A stretch of DNA of 64,000 nucleotides from Bradyrhizobium huanghuaihaiense. GTDB taxonomy: Bacteria; Pseudomonadota; Alphaproteobacteria; Rhizobiales; Xanthobacteraceae. Below, piece after piece: positions 50,888-59,585 of the stretch (the stretch's first letter is position 1; each line of letters starts with the position of its first letter). The stretch spans positions 156,919-220,918 of the forward strand of contig NZ_VLLA01000016.1 of assembly GCF_007830635.1 (NCBI RefSeq), given 5' to 3'. The notes below the pieces were generated by a model, which ran no database searches, had not been told where the DNA came from, and saw only the letters and a program-made list of their open reading frames with translations. Both the position numbers and the translations under genes were made by a program.

Positions 50888-52311
50888 GCGCCTGTTCCAC
50901 CCACGGTGATGCGTTCCATCAGAAGCGACGGCTGGCCGACGCCGACAGGCACGCCCTGGCCGTTCTTGCCGCAGGTGCCGATGCCGGTGTCGAGCGCGAG
51001 GTCGTTGCCGATCATGCGGATGCGATGCAAATCGGTCGGCCCGTTGCCGATCAGCATCGCGCCCTTCAGCGGCGCGCCGATCTTGCCGTTCTCGATCTTG
51101 TAGGCCTCGGTGCACTGGAACACGTATTTGCCCGAGGTGATGTCGACCTGGCCGCCGCCGAAATTCGCGGCGAACACGCCGTTCTTCACGGAAGCGAGGA
51201 TCTCGGCAGGATCGCGGTCGCCGGCGAGCATGTAGGTGTTGGTCATGCGCGGCATCGGCACATGGGCGTAGCCCTGGCGGCGGCCGTTGCCGGTCGGCTT
51301 CATGTTCATCAGGCGCGCGTTCTGGCGGTCCTGCATGTAGCCGACCAGGACGCCGTCCTCAATCAGCACGGTCCGGTTGGTCGGCGTGCCCTCGTCGTCG
51401 ATCGAGAGCGAGCCGCGGCGCGAGGCAATGGTGCCGTCGTCGACCACGGTGACGCCCTTGGCCGCGACCTGCTGGCCCATCAGGCCGGCGAAGGCGGAGG
51501 TCTTCTTGCGGTTGAAGTCGCCTTCGAGGCCGTGGCCGACCGCTTCATGCAGCATCACGCCGGGCCAGCCGGCCCCGAGCACGACGTCCATCTCGCCGGC
51601 GGGCGCCGGAATCGATTCCAGATTGACGAGGGCTTCGCGCAGCGCGCCGTCGGCGGCATCGCGCCAGTTCTTGCTCTCGATGAATTCGGCATAGCCGGCG
51701 CGGCCGCCATAGCCCTTGCTGCCACTCTCCTGGCGGTCGCCCTGTCCGGCGACGACCGAGATGTTGACGCGCACCAGCGGGCGGATGTCGCGATAGCTCT
51801 CGCCGTCGGGTCGCAGGATCTCGACAACCTGCCAGGTCGCGCCAAGGCTGACGCTGACCTGCCGCACCCGCGGATCCTTGTCGCGCAAATAGGCGTCGAT
51901 CTCGGCCAGCAGCTTGACCTTGGTCTCGAAGCCGGGCGCATCGAGCGGATTGTCGTCGCTATAAAGCCGCACGTTGGTATGCGCCGGCGGAGCCGCAAAG
52001 CTGCCCGAATAGCCGCCGCGCACGGCGGCGACCGCGTCGGCGGCGCGAATCAGCGCCGGCAGCGACACGTCGGAGGAATGCGCGTAACCCACCGCGTCGT
52101 CCTTGACGGCGCGCAGCCCAAAACCCTGCGAGGTGTCGTAGGTCGCCTGCTTCAGCCGCCCATTGTCGAACATCAGCGCTTCGGTCTGGCTGTATTCCAG
52201 GAACAATTCGCCGTCGTCGGCGCCGGCGAGCCCGCGCGCGACCTCGTTGCGAACCTGGTCGCGGTCGAGATTGGCACGGTCGAGCAGGGAGGTTGTGGCG
52301 GGGTTGGTCAT
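50884..52311 (-). CDS. tldD: TldD family metalloprotease
   Basis: A 475-residue subunit of the TldD/TldE (PmbA) zinc protease, acting on peptides such as microcin precursors. It carries the extended zinc motif HEAVGHGLEGD (the HExxxH pattern) at about residues 255-265, with the third ligand expected near GIGTCGKNGQ in the C-terminal third. TldE is not in this window and must be encoded elsewhere. It overlaps lepB by four bases. Confidence 0.93.
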   Translation of the reverse strand: MTNPATTSLLDRANLDRDQVRNEVARGLAGADDGELFLEYSQTEALMFDNGRLKQATYDTSQGFGLRAVKDDAVGYAHSSDVSLPALIRAADAVAAVRGGYSGSFAAPPAHTNVRLYSDDNPLDAPGFETKVKLLAEIDAYLRDKDPRVRQVSVSLGATWQVVEILRPDGESYRDIRPLVRVNISVVAGQGDRQESGSKGYGGRAGYAEFIESKNWRDAADGALREALVNLESIPAPAGEMDVVLGAGWPGVMLHEAVGHGLEGDFNRKKTSAFAGLMGQQVAAKGVTVVDDGTIASRRGSLSIDDEGTPTNRTVLIEDGVLVGYMQDRQNARLMNMKPTGNGRRQGYAHVPMPRMTNTYMLAGDRDPAEILASVKNGVFAANFGGGQVDITSGKYVFQCTEAYKIENGKIGAPLKGAMLIGNGPTDLHRIRMIGNDLALDTGIGTCGKNGQGVPVGVGQPSLLMERITVGGTGA

Positions 52312-52400
52312 CGATCACCCATTGTCGGAGAGATGTCGGGCAAGATAATGGCTTCGGGACCGTTCGGCGAGGGGGCGGTGCGTCACATTACCGAAACGAC

Positions 52401-52889
52401 ATGATTGAAATCATTGCCATATCCGAAGCGCAGATCGAAAGCTTCCATCGCGCGCTCGACACCGTCGCACGGGAGCGGCGCTACCTGGCCTTTCTCGAGG
52501 CGCCGCCGCTGGAGGCGACGCGCAGCTTCGTGCTCGACATGATCGCGCAGGGCAATCCGCAATTTGTCGCGCTCTCGGGCGGCGATGTCGTCGGCTGGTG
52601 CGATGTCAGGCGTCATCCACGCTCGATCTACGCCCATGGTGGCGTCCTCGGGATGGGAATTTTGCAGCCTTTTCGAGGCCAGGGCCTCGGAACGCGGCTG
52701 ATCACGACGACGCTTGCTGCCGCGCAAGGAGCGGGTATGACGCGGGTCGAACTCTCGGTTCGCGAGAACAATCTGAGCGCGATCGCGCTCTACAAGAGGG
52801 CCGGCTTTGCCGTCGAGGGGTTGTCGCGCAACGCGGTCAGGATCGACGGCGTGTACGAGAACATCATCCAGATGGCGTTGCTGTTCTAG
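52401..52889 (+). CDS. GNAT family N-acetyltransferase
   Basis: A 162-residue acetyltransferase. The acetyl-CoA site is RGQGLGTRLITTTLAAA (about residues 95-111). The core strands include FVALSGGDVVGWCDV and RVELSVRENNLSAIALYKRAGF, typical of the RimI/phosphinothricin-like branch. The substrate cannot be read. It is divergent from tldD; no strong ribosome site is visible before ATG 52401. Confidence 0.88.
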   Translation: MIEIIAISEAQIESFHRALDTVARERRYLAFLEAPPLEATRSFVLDMIAQGNPQFVALSGGDVVGWCDVRRHPRSIYAHGGVLGMGILQPFRGQGLGTRLITTTLAAAQGAGMTRVELSVRENNLSAIALYKRAGFAVEGLSRNAVRIDGVYENIIQMALLF

Positions 52890-52946
52890 GGCGATAAAGA
52901 CGGTTTTGGGCAGCCGCGCGCTGGCCGCGAGCGTCAATCCATCACC

Positions 52947-53078
52947 CGTCACCCTGAGGTGGCCGCTTCTTCAGCGGCCCTCGAAGGGCGACGGCCCGGC
53001 CGGCAGCTCGGCCGTTCATCCTTCGAGGCTCGCACGGCAGCGCTATCGCGCTGCCGAACTCGCGCCTCAGGATGACGG
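52947..53078. repeat. Paired palindromic repeat (CGTCACCCTGAGG ... CCTCAGGATGACG)
   Basis: The ends CGTCACCCTGAGG and CCTCAGGATGACG are complementary except for one position. Inner arms include GGCCGCTTCTTCAGCGGCC and CGGCAGCGCTATCGCGCTGCCG hairpins. This is a sixth repeat family, found once in the window, between the GNAT gene and the IalB gene. Confidence 0.75.
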
Positions 53079-53116
53079 GATTGGCAGTGTGATGTCCGAA
53101 GGTGTTCGAGAAAGCC

Positions 53117-53662
53117 CTACGGCAGCTTGTCATAACCCTCGCCGAGCCCGTTCAGGCTGAGCGGGAAGCCGATGCCTTCTTCCGGCGTCTCGAAGATGAT
53201 GAAGGTGGCGGTCTTGGCGTTGCGGAGCTGACCGAGCAGCTTGTCGTCCATGACGACCTCGGCGACGCAGCCATTGGGCAGGCAGCGGACGAAGCCGGCG
53301 CGGCCGACGTCCTGGTTGTCGAGCTTCAGCCCGAGGCCGGAGGGCAGGAGGACGCCGAGCGGGGCCACCACGCGCATCAGGCGGCTCTTCTGGTCGGCGG
53401 TCTTGAGCACGATCACGGTCAGGCCGGCATTGGAGCGGTCTTCGGCCACCACGCTCTGGATCAGGGCGCATTGCTCGGTCTGGGCGCCCGGTGGGGTGTC
53501 GCAGCGGATCTGCCAGTCGCCATGGACGGAGCGCACCGCGCCCTGCGCATGGGCGAGGCCCGGAAGTGCCAGGACAACGACCGCAGCCAGCAGGGCTGCC
53601 AGAGCCGTGAGGCCGTTAGCCTGCCTCTTAGCCAGCCTTGCCATGCATCTCGAAAGCCCCAT
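53117..53662 (-). CDS. Invasion-associated locus B (IalB) family protein
   Basis: A 181-residue exported protein of the IalB family: signal peptide ending near LAHAQ (about residue 40). The core begins VRSVHGDWQIRCDTPPG, continues with QTEQCALIQSVVAED, and closes with GFVRCLPNGCVAEVVMDDKL. The conserved cysteines suggest disulfides. In Bartonella IalB aids red-cell invasion; in free-living relatives the role is unknown. The start at 53662 has AGAGGGA upstream; ATG 53644 is possible. It is divergent from the oxidase operon. Confidence 0.86.
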   Translation of the reverse strand: MGLSRCMARLAKRQANGLTALAALLAAVVVLALPGLAHAQGAVRSVHGDWQIRCDTPPGAQTEQCALIQSVVAEDRSNAGLTVIVLKTADQKSRLMRVVAPLGVLLPSGLGLKLDNQDVGRAGFVRCLPNGCVAEVVMDDKLLGQLRNAKTATFIIFETPEEGIGFPLSLNGLGEGYDKLP

Positions 53663-54109
53663 CGGGGTCGGTCCCTCTGCTCGCTTGGGTCGCTTGCGCG
53701 GGTGGACTGATACGGAAATGACGGCGTCTTGAAGGCAATTCCCAAGCAAATTCCGCGCCGCCGAGGCCGCCACCGCCGGCACGAATCAGGTTCCTGTGCG
53801 GCCGTTCGCAAGTGCCTACAGCGGGCAATTCCGCTGTCAAGCCGCGGCATCCCGGGAAACGGTATTTTTGTCTGATCTTACTAGGAAATATCTTGCGGGT
53901 GATCGCTGCCAGACGGGGCTCAAGACTGCATTGCGATAGATCAAGAATTATGGTTTGAGAGGCTTGATTTCGGCGTTCTAGCGATCTGGCCCCAATTCCT
54001 CTTAGAGGTATTCTTGAGCGGCGGTTTGTCAGACGGGCGGATCGAATAAGCGTTTCCCGGAAATAGGGGAATGCACTTGGGGTGATTTCGTAAGGGGAGC
54101 GCGAACGGC
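53663..54109. other. Regulatory gap upstream of the aa3 oxidase operon
   Basis: No gene is seen. The stretch around 53850-54070 is less GC-rich and must contain the promoters of ctaC and, at its left end, of the IalB gene. I did not find a convincing consensus promoter or a named regulator site. Confidence 0.45.
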
Positions 54110-54949
54110 ATGAGGATGTCGATGGGCCGGGTAGGCCGGCATTTGCTGGGATTGGCCGTTGCTGGCCTGACGCTGGCGACGGGCGGCGCGGCATTCGCCG
54201 AGCTTGGGCAGCCGGCGCCGTGGGAGTGGACGCTCCAGCAGTCCGGCTCGCCGGTGATGGACAACATCGTCTGGTTCCACAACTTCCTGTTCGTGCTGAT
54301 CACGCTGATCACGCTGTTCGTCCTGGCGCTGCTGATCATCGTGGTCATCAAGTTCAACGCGAGGGCCAATCCGGTGCCGTCGCGGACCACCCACAACACG
54401 CTGATCGAGGTGGTGTGGACCCTGGTTCCGGTGCTGATCCTGGTCGGCATCGCGGTGCCGTCGTTCCGCCTGCTGTTCCTGGAGCTCGACATTCCGAAGG
54501 CGGACCTGACCATCAAGGCGACCGGCAAGCAGTGGTACTGGTCCTACGCCTATCCCGACAACGGCAAGTTCGAGTTCGACTCGCTGATGGCCCAGGACAA
54601 GCAGCCCCGCCTGCTCGGCGTCGACAACGAGATGGTGGTGCCGGTCAACAAGGTGATTCGCGTTCAGGTGACCGGTGCAGACGTCATCCATGCCTTCGCG
54701 CTGCCGGCGTTCGGCGTCAAGATCGACGCCATCCCGGGCCGGCTGAACGAGACCTGGTTCAAGGCCGCCAAGACCGGCATGTTCTACGGCCAATGCTCGG
54801 AGCTCTGCGGCAAGGATCACGCCTTCATGCCGATCGCGATCCGCGTGGTCAGTGACCAGGAGTTCGCCTCCTGGGTCGAGACGGCGAAGAAGAAGTTCGC
54901 GAGCGGCGGCACCAGCACCTACGCCTCCGCGGCCGGCCCGACGCAGTAA
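54110..54949 (+). CDS. ctaC: Cytochrome c oxidase subunit II
   Basis: A 279-residue subunit that takes electrons from cytochrome c at its CuA centre. It has a signal peptide (about residues 1-30), two membrane helices (about 54-80 and 98-118), the aromatic tract KQWYWSYAYP, and the CuA site with an upstream His in ADVIHAFALPAFG and the cluster YGQCSELCGKDHAFMP (Cys, Cys, His, Met). First gene of a long plus-strand operon. GGGGAG precedes ATG 54110. Confidence 0.95.
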   Translation: MRMSMGRVGRHLLGLAVAGLTLATGGAAFAELGQPAPWEWTLQQSGSPVMDNIVWFHNFLFVLITLITLFVLALLIIVVIKFNARANPVPSRTTHNTLIEVVWTLVPVLILVGIAVPSFRLLFLELDIPKADLTIKATGKQWYWSYAYPDNGKFEFDSLMAQDKQPRLLGVDNEMVVPVNKVIRVQVTGADVIHAFALPAFGVKIDAIPGRLNETWFKAAKTGMFYGQCSELCGKDHAFMPIAIRVVSDQEFASWVETAKKKFASGGTSTYASAAGPTQ

Positions 54950-55038
54950 GCGCCGGGTCGAGGCTCGAGGGGACCGAAAGCGAGATAAAAGGGCGGGACC
55001 TCCAAAGGTCCGATTGGGACGCAAGGCAGGATTTGAAA

Positions 55039-56667
55039 ATGGCAACGAGCGCAGCGGCACACGGCGATCACGCGCAAGACCACGGACATGACCACGAGCA
55101 CGCCCATCCGACCGGATGGCGGCGCTACGTCTATTCGACCAACCACAAGGACATCGGCACGATGTACCTGATCTTCGCGGTCATCGCCGGCATCATCGGT
55201 GCCGCGATGTCGATCGCGATCCGGGCCGAGCTGATGTATCCGGGCGTGCAGATCTTCCACGAGACGCACACCTACAACGTCTTCGTGACCTCGCACGGCC
55301 TGATCATGATCTTCTTCATGGTCATGCCCGCGATGATCGGCGGCTTCGGCAACTGGTTCGTGCCGCTGATGATCGGCGCGCCCGACATGGCGTTCCCGCG
55401 CATGAACAACATCTCGTTCTGGCTGCTGCCGGCCTCCTTCGCGCTGCTCTTGATGTCGACCTTCGTCGAGGGCGAGCCGGGTGCCAACGGCGTCGGCGCC
55501 GGCTGGACCATGTACGTTCCGCTGTCGAGCTCCGGCCATCCGGGCCCGGCCGTCGACTTCGCGATCCTGTCGCTGCATCTGGCGGGCGCCTCGTCGATCC
55601 TCGGCGCCATCAACTTCATCACCACCATCTTCAACATGCGCGCGCCGGGCATGACCCTGCACAAGATGCCGCTGTTCGTGTGGTCGATCCTGGTGACGGT
55701 GTTCCTGCTGCTGCTGTCGCTGCCGGTGCTCGCCGGTGCGATCACCATGCTGCTCACCGACCGCAATTTCGGCACGACGTTCTTCGCGCCCGACGGCGGC
55801 GGCGACCCCGTGCTGTTCCAGCACCTGTTCTGGTTCTTCGGTCACCCCGAGGTGTACATCCTGATCCTGCCGGCCTTCGGCATGATCAGCCAGATCGTCT
55901 CGACCTTCTCGCGCAAGCCCGTGTTCGGCTATCTCGGCATGGCCTACGCCATGGTCGCGATCGGCGGCATCGGCTTCGTGGTGTGGGCGCACCACATGTA
56001 CACGGTCGGCATGTCCTCGGCGACGCAGGCCTATTTCGTCGCCGCGACCATGGTGATCGCGGTTCCGACCGGCGTGAAGATCTTCTCGTGGATCGCCACG
56101 ATGTGGGGCGGCTCGATCGAATTCCGCGCCCCGATGATCTGGGCGGTGGGCTTCATCTTCCTGTTCACGGTCGGCGGCGTCACCGGCGTCGTGCTGGCGA
56201 ACGCGGGCGTCGACCGCGTGCTGCAGGAGACCTATTACGTCGTCGCGCACTTCCACTACGTGCTGTCGCTCGGCGCCGTGTTCGGGATCTTTGCCGGCTG
56301 GTACTACTGGTTCCCGAAGATGTCGGGCTACATGTACAACGAGACTCTGGCGAAGGCGCACTTCTGGGTCACCTTCATCGGCGTGAACCTGGTGTTCTTC
56401 CCGCAGCACTTCCTCGGCCTGTCGGGCATGCCGCGCCGCTACGTTGACTATCCCGACGCGTTCGCCGGCTGGAACCTGGTCTCGTCGGTCGGCTCCTACA
56501 TCTCCGGCTTCGGCGTGCTGATCTTCCTCTACTGCGTGCTCGACGCCTTCATGAAGAAGGTGCCGGCGGGCGACAATCCCTGGGGGGCGGGCGCGACCAC
56601 GCTGGAGTGGACGTTGCCTTCGCCGCCGCCCTTCCACCAGTTCGAAGTGCTGCCCCGCGTGCAGTAA
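55039..56667 (+). CDS. ctaD: Cytochrome c oxidase subunit I (aa3 type)
   Basis: A 542-residue catalytic subunit with twelve helices, reducing O2 at heme a3/CuB and pumping protons. The first low-spin heme His is in VFVTSHGLIMIFFMVMP. The CuB His-Tyr pair is in FGHPEVYILILPAFG, followed by VVWAHHMYTVG with two CuB His, and HFHYVLSLGAVFG holds both heme His. The His-rich N-terminus (HGDHAQDHGHDHEHAHP) is notable and may bind metal. AGGA precedes ATG 55039; TTG 55033 is an alternative. Confidence 0.96.
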   Translation: MATSAAAHGDHAQDHGHDHEHAHPTGWRRYVYSTNHKDIGTMYLIFAVIAGIIGAAMSIAIRAELMYPGVQIFHETHTYNVFVTSHGLIMIFFMVMPAMIGGFGNWFVPLMIGAPDMAFPRMNNISFWLLPASFALLLMSTFVEGEPGANGVGAGWTMYVPLSSSGHPGPAVDFAILSLHLAGASSILGAINFITTIFNMRAPGMTLHKMPLFVWSILVTVFLLLLSLPVLAGAITMLLTDRNFGTTFFAPDGGGDPVLFQHLFWFFGHPEVYILILPAFGMISQIVSTFSRKPVFGYLGMAYAMVAIGGIGFVVWAHHMYTVGMSSATQAYFVAATMVIAVPTGVKIFSWIATMWGGSIEFRAPMIWAVGFIFLFTVGGVTGVVLANAGVDRVLQETYYVVAHFHYVLSLGAVFGIFAGWYYWFPKMSGYMYNETLAKAHFWVTFIGVNLVFFPQHFLGLSGMPRRYVDYPDAFAGWNLVSSVGSYISGFGVLIFLYCVLDAFMKKVPAGDNPWGAGATTLEWTLPSPPPFHQFEVLPRVQ

Positions 56668-56675
56668 TCGATCTC

Positions 56676-56702
56676 CCGCGGCGCCCGTGACGGGCGCCGC
56701 GG
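56676..56702 (+). terminator. Strong hairpin between ctaD and ctaB (partial terminator or processing site)
   Basis: A 12-base perfect stem with loop TGA (CGGCGCCCG / CGGGCGCCG core). No T-run follows, so it is more likely an mRNA processing or stability element, or a weak attenuator that lowers expression of downstream assembly genes relative to ctaC/ctaD. Confidence 0.55.
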
Positions 56703-56728
56703 CTCTATAACGAAGCGAGTTGAATTAA

Positions 56729-57673
56729 GTGTCCGTCCTCGACCACAACGCCGTTGACATCAATCCCCGCATCTCCGAAGCGGAGGTTGCCGACTACATC
56801 GCGCTGCTCAAGCCGCGGGTGATGTCGCTGGTGATCTTCACCGCGCTGGTCGGGATGGCGATGGCGCCCGGGCATTTCCACCCGGTGCTGGCGATCACCT
56901 CGCTGCTCTGTATCGCCGTCGGCGCCGGCGCCTCCGGCGCGCTCAACATGGCGCTCGAAGGCGACATCGACGCCAAGATGTCGCGCACTGCGAACCGGCC
57001 GATCCCGCGCGGGCGCATCACCCGTCCCGAGGCGATGGCCTTCGGCATCACGCTCGCCTTCTTCTCGGTGATGACGCTCGGCATCCTCGTCAACTGGATC
57101 GCGGGCGCGCTGCTCGCCTTCACCATCTTCTTCTACGTCGTGATCTACACGATGTGGCTGAAGCGCTGGACCGCACAGAACATCGTGATCGGCGGCGCCG
57201 CCGGTGCGCTGCCGCCGGTGGTGGCCTGGGCCGCGGTCACGGGCACGGTCGACGTCGAGCCGCTGCTGCTGTTCGCCATCATCTTCTTCTGGACCCCGCC
57301 GCATTTCTGGGCGCTGGCGCTGTTCCGCTCCGACGATTATGCGCGCGCCGGCATCCCGATGCTGCCCAACGTCGCCGGCCCCGACGCGACGCGTCTGCAG
57401 ATCCTGCTCTACACCATCGTGCTGATCGCGGTTGCCGCCGCGCCCTGGGCGCTCGGCTATTTCGACGCTGTCTATGGCGTGGTCTCGCTGATCCTCGGCG
57501 CCGGCATGCTGGTGCTCGCCATCAACGTCTATCTGCGCCGCGAGCGCAGCCAGTCGCTGCGCGCGACCCGAAAACTGTTCGCTTTCTCGATCCTGTATCT
57601 GTTCGCGCTGTTTGCGACCTTGCTGGCCGAGGTCGTGTTCCGGGCGCTTGCTCCGATGGTTGGGGGCGCATGA
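56729..57673 (+). CDS. ctaB: Protoheme IX farnesyltransferase (heme O synthase)
   Basis: A 314-residue UbiA-superfamily membrane enzyme that attaches a farnesyl chain to heme B, giving heme O on the way to heme A for the oxidase. Signs are LLKPRVMSLVIFTALVGM at the first helix, GDIDAKMSRTANRPIPRG at the first aspartate site, YTMWLKRWTAQNIVIGGAAGALPP and FFWTPPHFWALALF. GTG start at 56729. It follows ctaD by 61 bases, with a hairpin between. Confidence 0.94.
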   Translation: MSVLDHNAVDINPRISEAEVADYIALLKPRVMSLVIFTALVGMAMAPGHFHPVLAITSLLCIAVGAGASGALNMALEGDIDAKMSRTANRPIPRGRITRPEAMAFGITLAFFSVMTLGILVNWIAGALLAFTIFFYVVIYTMWLKRWTAQNIVIGGAAGALPPVVAWAAVTGTVDVEPLLLFAIIFFWTPPHFWALALFRSDDYARAGIPMLPNVAGPDATRLQILLYTIVLIAVAAAPWALGYFDAVYGVVSLILGAGMLVLAINVYLRRERSQSLRATRKLFAFSILYLFALFATLLAEVVFRALAPMVGGA

Positions 57674-57680
57674 GGCAGGA

Positions 57681-57845
57681 ATGGCTGACAAACCCGAGCC
57701 AGATGGAATCGTCCTCACCGAGGCGCAGAAGAAGAGCCGTCGTCAGCGCTCCATTGCCATTGCTCTGGCGCTCGGCGTGCTCGTGGTGCTGTTCTTCGCC
57801 GTCACCATGGTCAAGGGACCGGCAGTGCTAGTCCGGCCGATGTAG
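57681..57845 (+). CDS. Small membrane protein in oxidase operon (CtaF/CoxF-like)
   Basis: A 54-residue protein, ATG at 57681, seven bases after ctaB and five bases before ctaG. It has a polar start (DKPEPDGIVLTEAQKKSRRQR) and one helix (IAIALALGVLVVLFFAVTMVKG). Similar small genes occupy this place in rhizobial oxidase operons and are thought to serve assembly or stability of the complex. No sequence motif fixes a function. Confidence 0.75.
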   Translation: MADKPEPDGIVLTEAQKKSRRQRSIAIALALGVLVVLFFAVTMVKGPAVLVRPM

Positions 57846-57850
57846 GAAAC

Positions 57851-58513
57851 ATGGATCACGAGCCGACCATATCGCGGGACGTCAGCGCCAAGCCGGCCAA
57901 AAGCGGTGCCAGGAGCCGTGCCAAGGGTCGCGGGCTGGGCCGTGATGTGGTGGTTGCGTCCATCTGTGGCGGCGTGGTCGCGCTGATGGTCGGCGCCTCC
58001 TACGCGGCGGTGCCGTTCTACAACTGGTTCTGCCGCGCCACCGGCTTCAACGGCACGACGCAAGTCGCAACCTCCGCACCGGCCACCGGGCCGATCGCAC
58101 GAAAGATCGCGGTGCGTTTCGATTCCAACGTCGCGCCCGGCCTGCCCTGGAAGTTCGAGCCTGAGCAGAACGAGATCGAGGTCAACATCGGCCAGGTCGT
58201 GACCGTCTTCTACACGGTGACCAACCAGGCCGCGCGCACCACCGCAGGGCAAGCCGCCTACAACGTCGCGCCGCTGACGGTCGGCTCCTATTTCCAGAAG
58301 ATCAACTGCTTCTGCTTCACCGAGCAGACCATGGCGCCGGGCGAGAAGCGCGAGATGCCGGTCGTGTTCTACGTCGATCCGTCGATCGCCGACGATCACG
58401 AGAACGACGGGCTTGGCACGATCACGCTGTCCTACACGTTCTATCCGGTGAAGGATCCGGTGGTGAAGCCGCTGGCATCGGGCGAAGCCGACAAACGCAA
58501 GGGAAATCTCTGA
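57851..58513 (+). CDS. ctaG: Cytochrome c oxidase assembly protein CtaG (Cox11 family)
   Basis: A 220-residue membrane-anchored copper chaperone that inserts CuB into subunit I. One helix is near residues 36-57 (VVASICGGVVALMVGASYAAVPFY), and a periplasmic immunoglobulin-like domain carries the copper-binding CFCF motif in NCFCFTEQTM (about residues 153-162). It stands between ctaB and ctaE, as usual. Confidence 0.94.
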   Translation: MDHEPTISRDVSAKPAKSGARSRAKGRGLGRDVVVASICGGVVALMVGASYAAVPFYNWFCRATGFNGTTQVATSAPATGPIARKIAVRFDSNVAPGLPWKFEPEQNEIEVNIGQVVTVFYTVTNQAARTTAGQAAYNVAPLTVGSYFQKINCFCFTEQTMAPGEKREMPVVFYVDPSIADDHENDGLGTITLSYTFYPVKDPVVKPLASGEADKRKGNL

Positions 58514-58591
58514 CCGCCGGGCTCACGCCCGGCAGGTTGGAAACAAGGGGATAAGTGCCTGATAGGCACGGGATTGAGGAGAGAGACGGAA

Positions 58592-59488
58592 ATGGCTACG
58601 GCGCAAGGCAAGCATCACGACTATCACCTCGTCGATCCCTCTCCGTGGCCGGCGGTCGGCTCGCTCTCGGCCTTCATCATGGCGGTCGGCGCGATCGCCT
58701 GGATGCATCACATGTTCGCGGCCGCCCCGATCGTGTTCGGCGTCGGCACCGTCGGCGTGCTCTACACCATGGCGAGCTGGTGGGGCGACGTGATCAAGGA
58801 AGCCCAGTACAAGGGCGACCACACCCGCGTCGTGCAGCTGCATCACCGCTACGGCATGATCCTGTTCATCGCCTCCGAGGTGATGTTCTTCGTGGCTTGG
58901 TTCTGGGCCTATTTCAACGCGGCGCTGTTCCCGGCCGACGCGGTCCACGCCACCCGCGATGCGGTGTTCGGCTGCGGCCTCGGCACCCAGGCCGGCGCCT
59001 GCGCGGTGCCCGGCACCTGGCCGCCGAAGGGCATCGAGACCTTCGATCCCTGGCACCTGCCGCTCCTCAACACGCTGATCCTGCTGACGTCGGGCACCAC
59101 CGTGACCTGGGCCCACCACGCGCTGCTCGAGAACGATCGCCAGGGCCTGAAATACGGCCTGATCCTTACCGTCGTGCTCGGCGCGCTCTTCACCTGCGTG
59201 CAGGCCTATGAGTACAGCCACGCGGCGTTCTCCTTCGCCGGCAACGTCTATGGCGCGACCTTCTTCATGGCGACCGGCTTCCACGGCTTCCACGTGCTGG
59301 TCGGCACCATCTTCCTGATCGTGTGCCTTGCGCGCGCCTATGCCGGCCACTTCACGCCGAAGCAGCATCTCGGCTTCGAGTTTGCCGCCTGGTACTGGCA
59401 CTTCGTCGACGTGGTCTGGCTGTTCCTGTTCCTCTGCATCTATGTGTGGGGTCACGGTGCCGAGGCCATGGCTCACGGCGCGCACTGA
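58592..59488 (+). CDS. ctaE: Cytochrome c oxidase subunit III
   Basis: A 298-residue subunit with seven helices that stabilises subunit I and its oxygen path. Family parts are DYHLVDPSPWPAVGSLSAF at the start, FIASEVMFFVAWFWAYF, TTVTWAHHALLEND, and FHGFHVLVGTIFLIVC with a late WYWHFVDVVWLFLF. GAGGAGAG before ATG 58592 decides the start; the frame from 58574 is longer by six residues. Confidence 0.95.
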   Translation: MATAQGKHHDYHLVDPSPWPAVGSLSAFIMAVGAIAWMHHMFAAAPIVFGVGTVGVLYTMASWWGDVIKEAQYKGDHTRVVQLHHRYGMILFIASEVMFFVAWFWAYFNAALFPADAVHATRDAVFGCGLGTQAGACAVPGTWPPKGIETFDPWHLPLLNTLILLTSGTTVTWAHHALLENDRQGLKYGLILTVVLGALFTCVQAYEYSHAAFSFAGNVYGATFFMATGFHGFHVLVGTIFLIVCLARAYAGHFTPKQHLGFEFAAWYWHFVDVVWLFLFLCIYVWGHGAEAMAHGAH

Positions 59489-59507
59489 GCTGTGAAGGAT
59501 TGATTGG

Positions 59508-59533
59508 AAAGGGCGGCCGCAGGGCCGCCCTTT
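59508..59533 (+). terminator. Terminator-like hairpin after ctaE
   Basis: An 11-base perfect stem (AAAGGGCGGCC / GGCCGCCCTTT) with loop GCAG, ending in three T's. It may only partly stop transcription, as the next two genes also belong to oxidase assembly. Confidence 0.75.
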
Positions 59534-59585
59534 CGCTTTCCGGTCGCCGCAAGATTCCGCGGGAAATGTGATAAAGTACGCCATC

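Noticed and set aside
3459..53078. CRISPR arrays
   Set aside because: The repeats occur as isolated facing pairs or singles, not as regularly spaced direct repeats, and no cas gene is present.
54919..56637. 572-codon minus-strand frame opposite ctaD
   Set aside because: His/Asp/Glu/Arg-rich antisense translation with no family; ctaD is certain.
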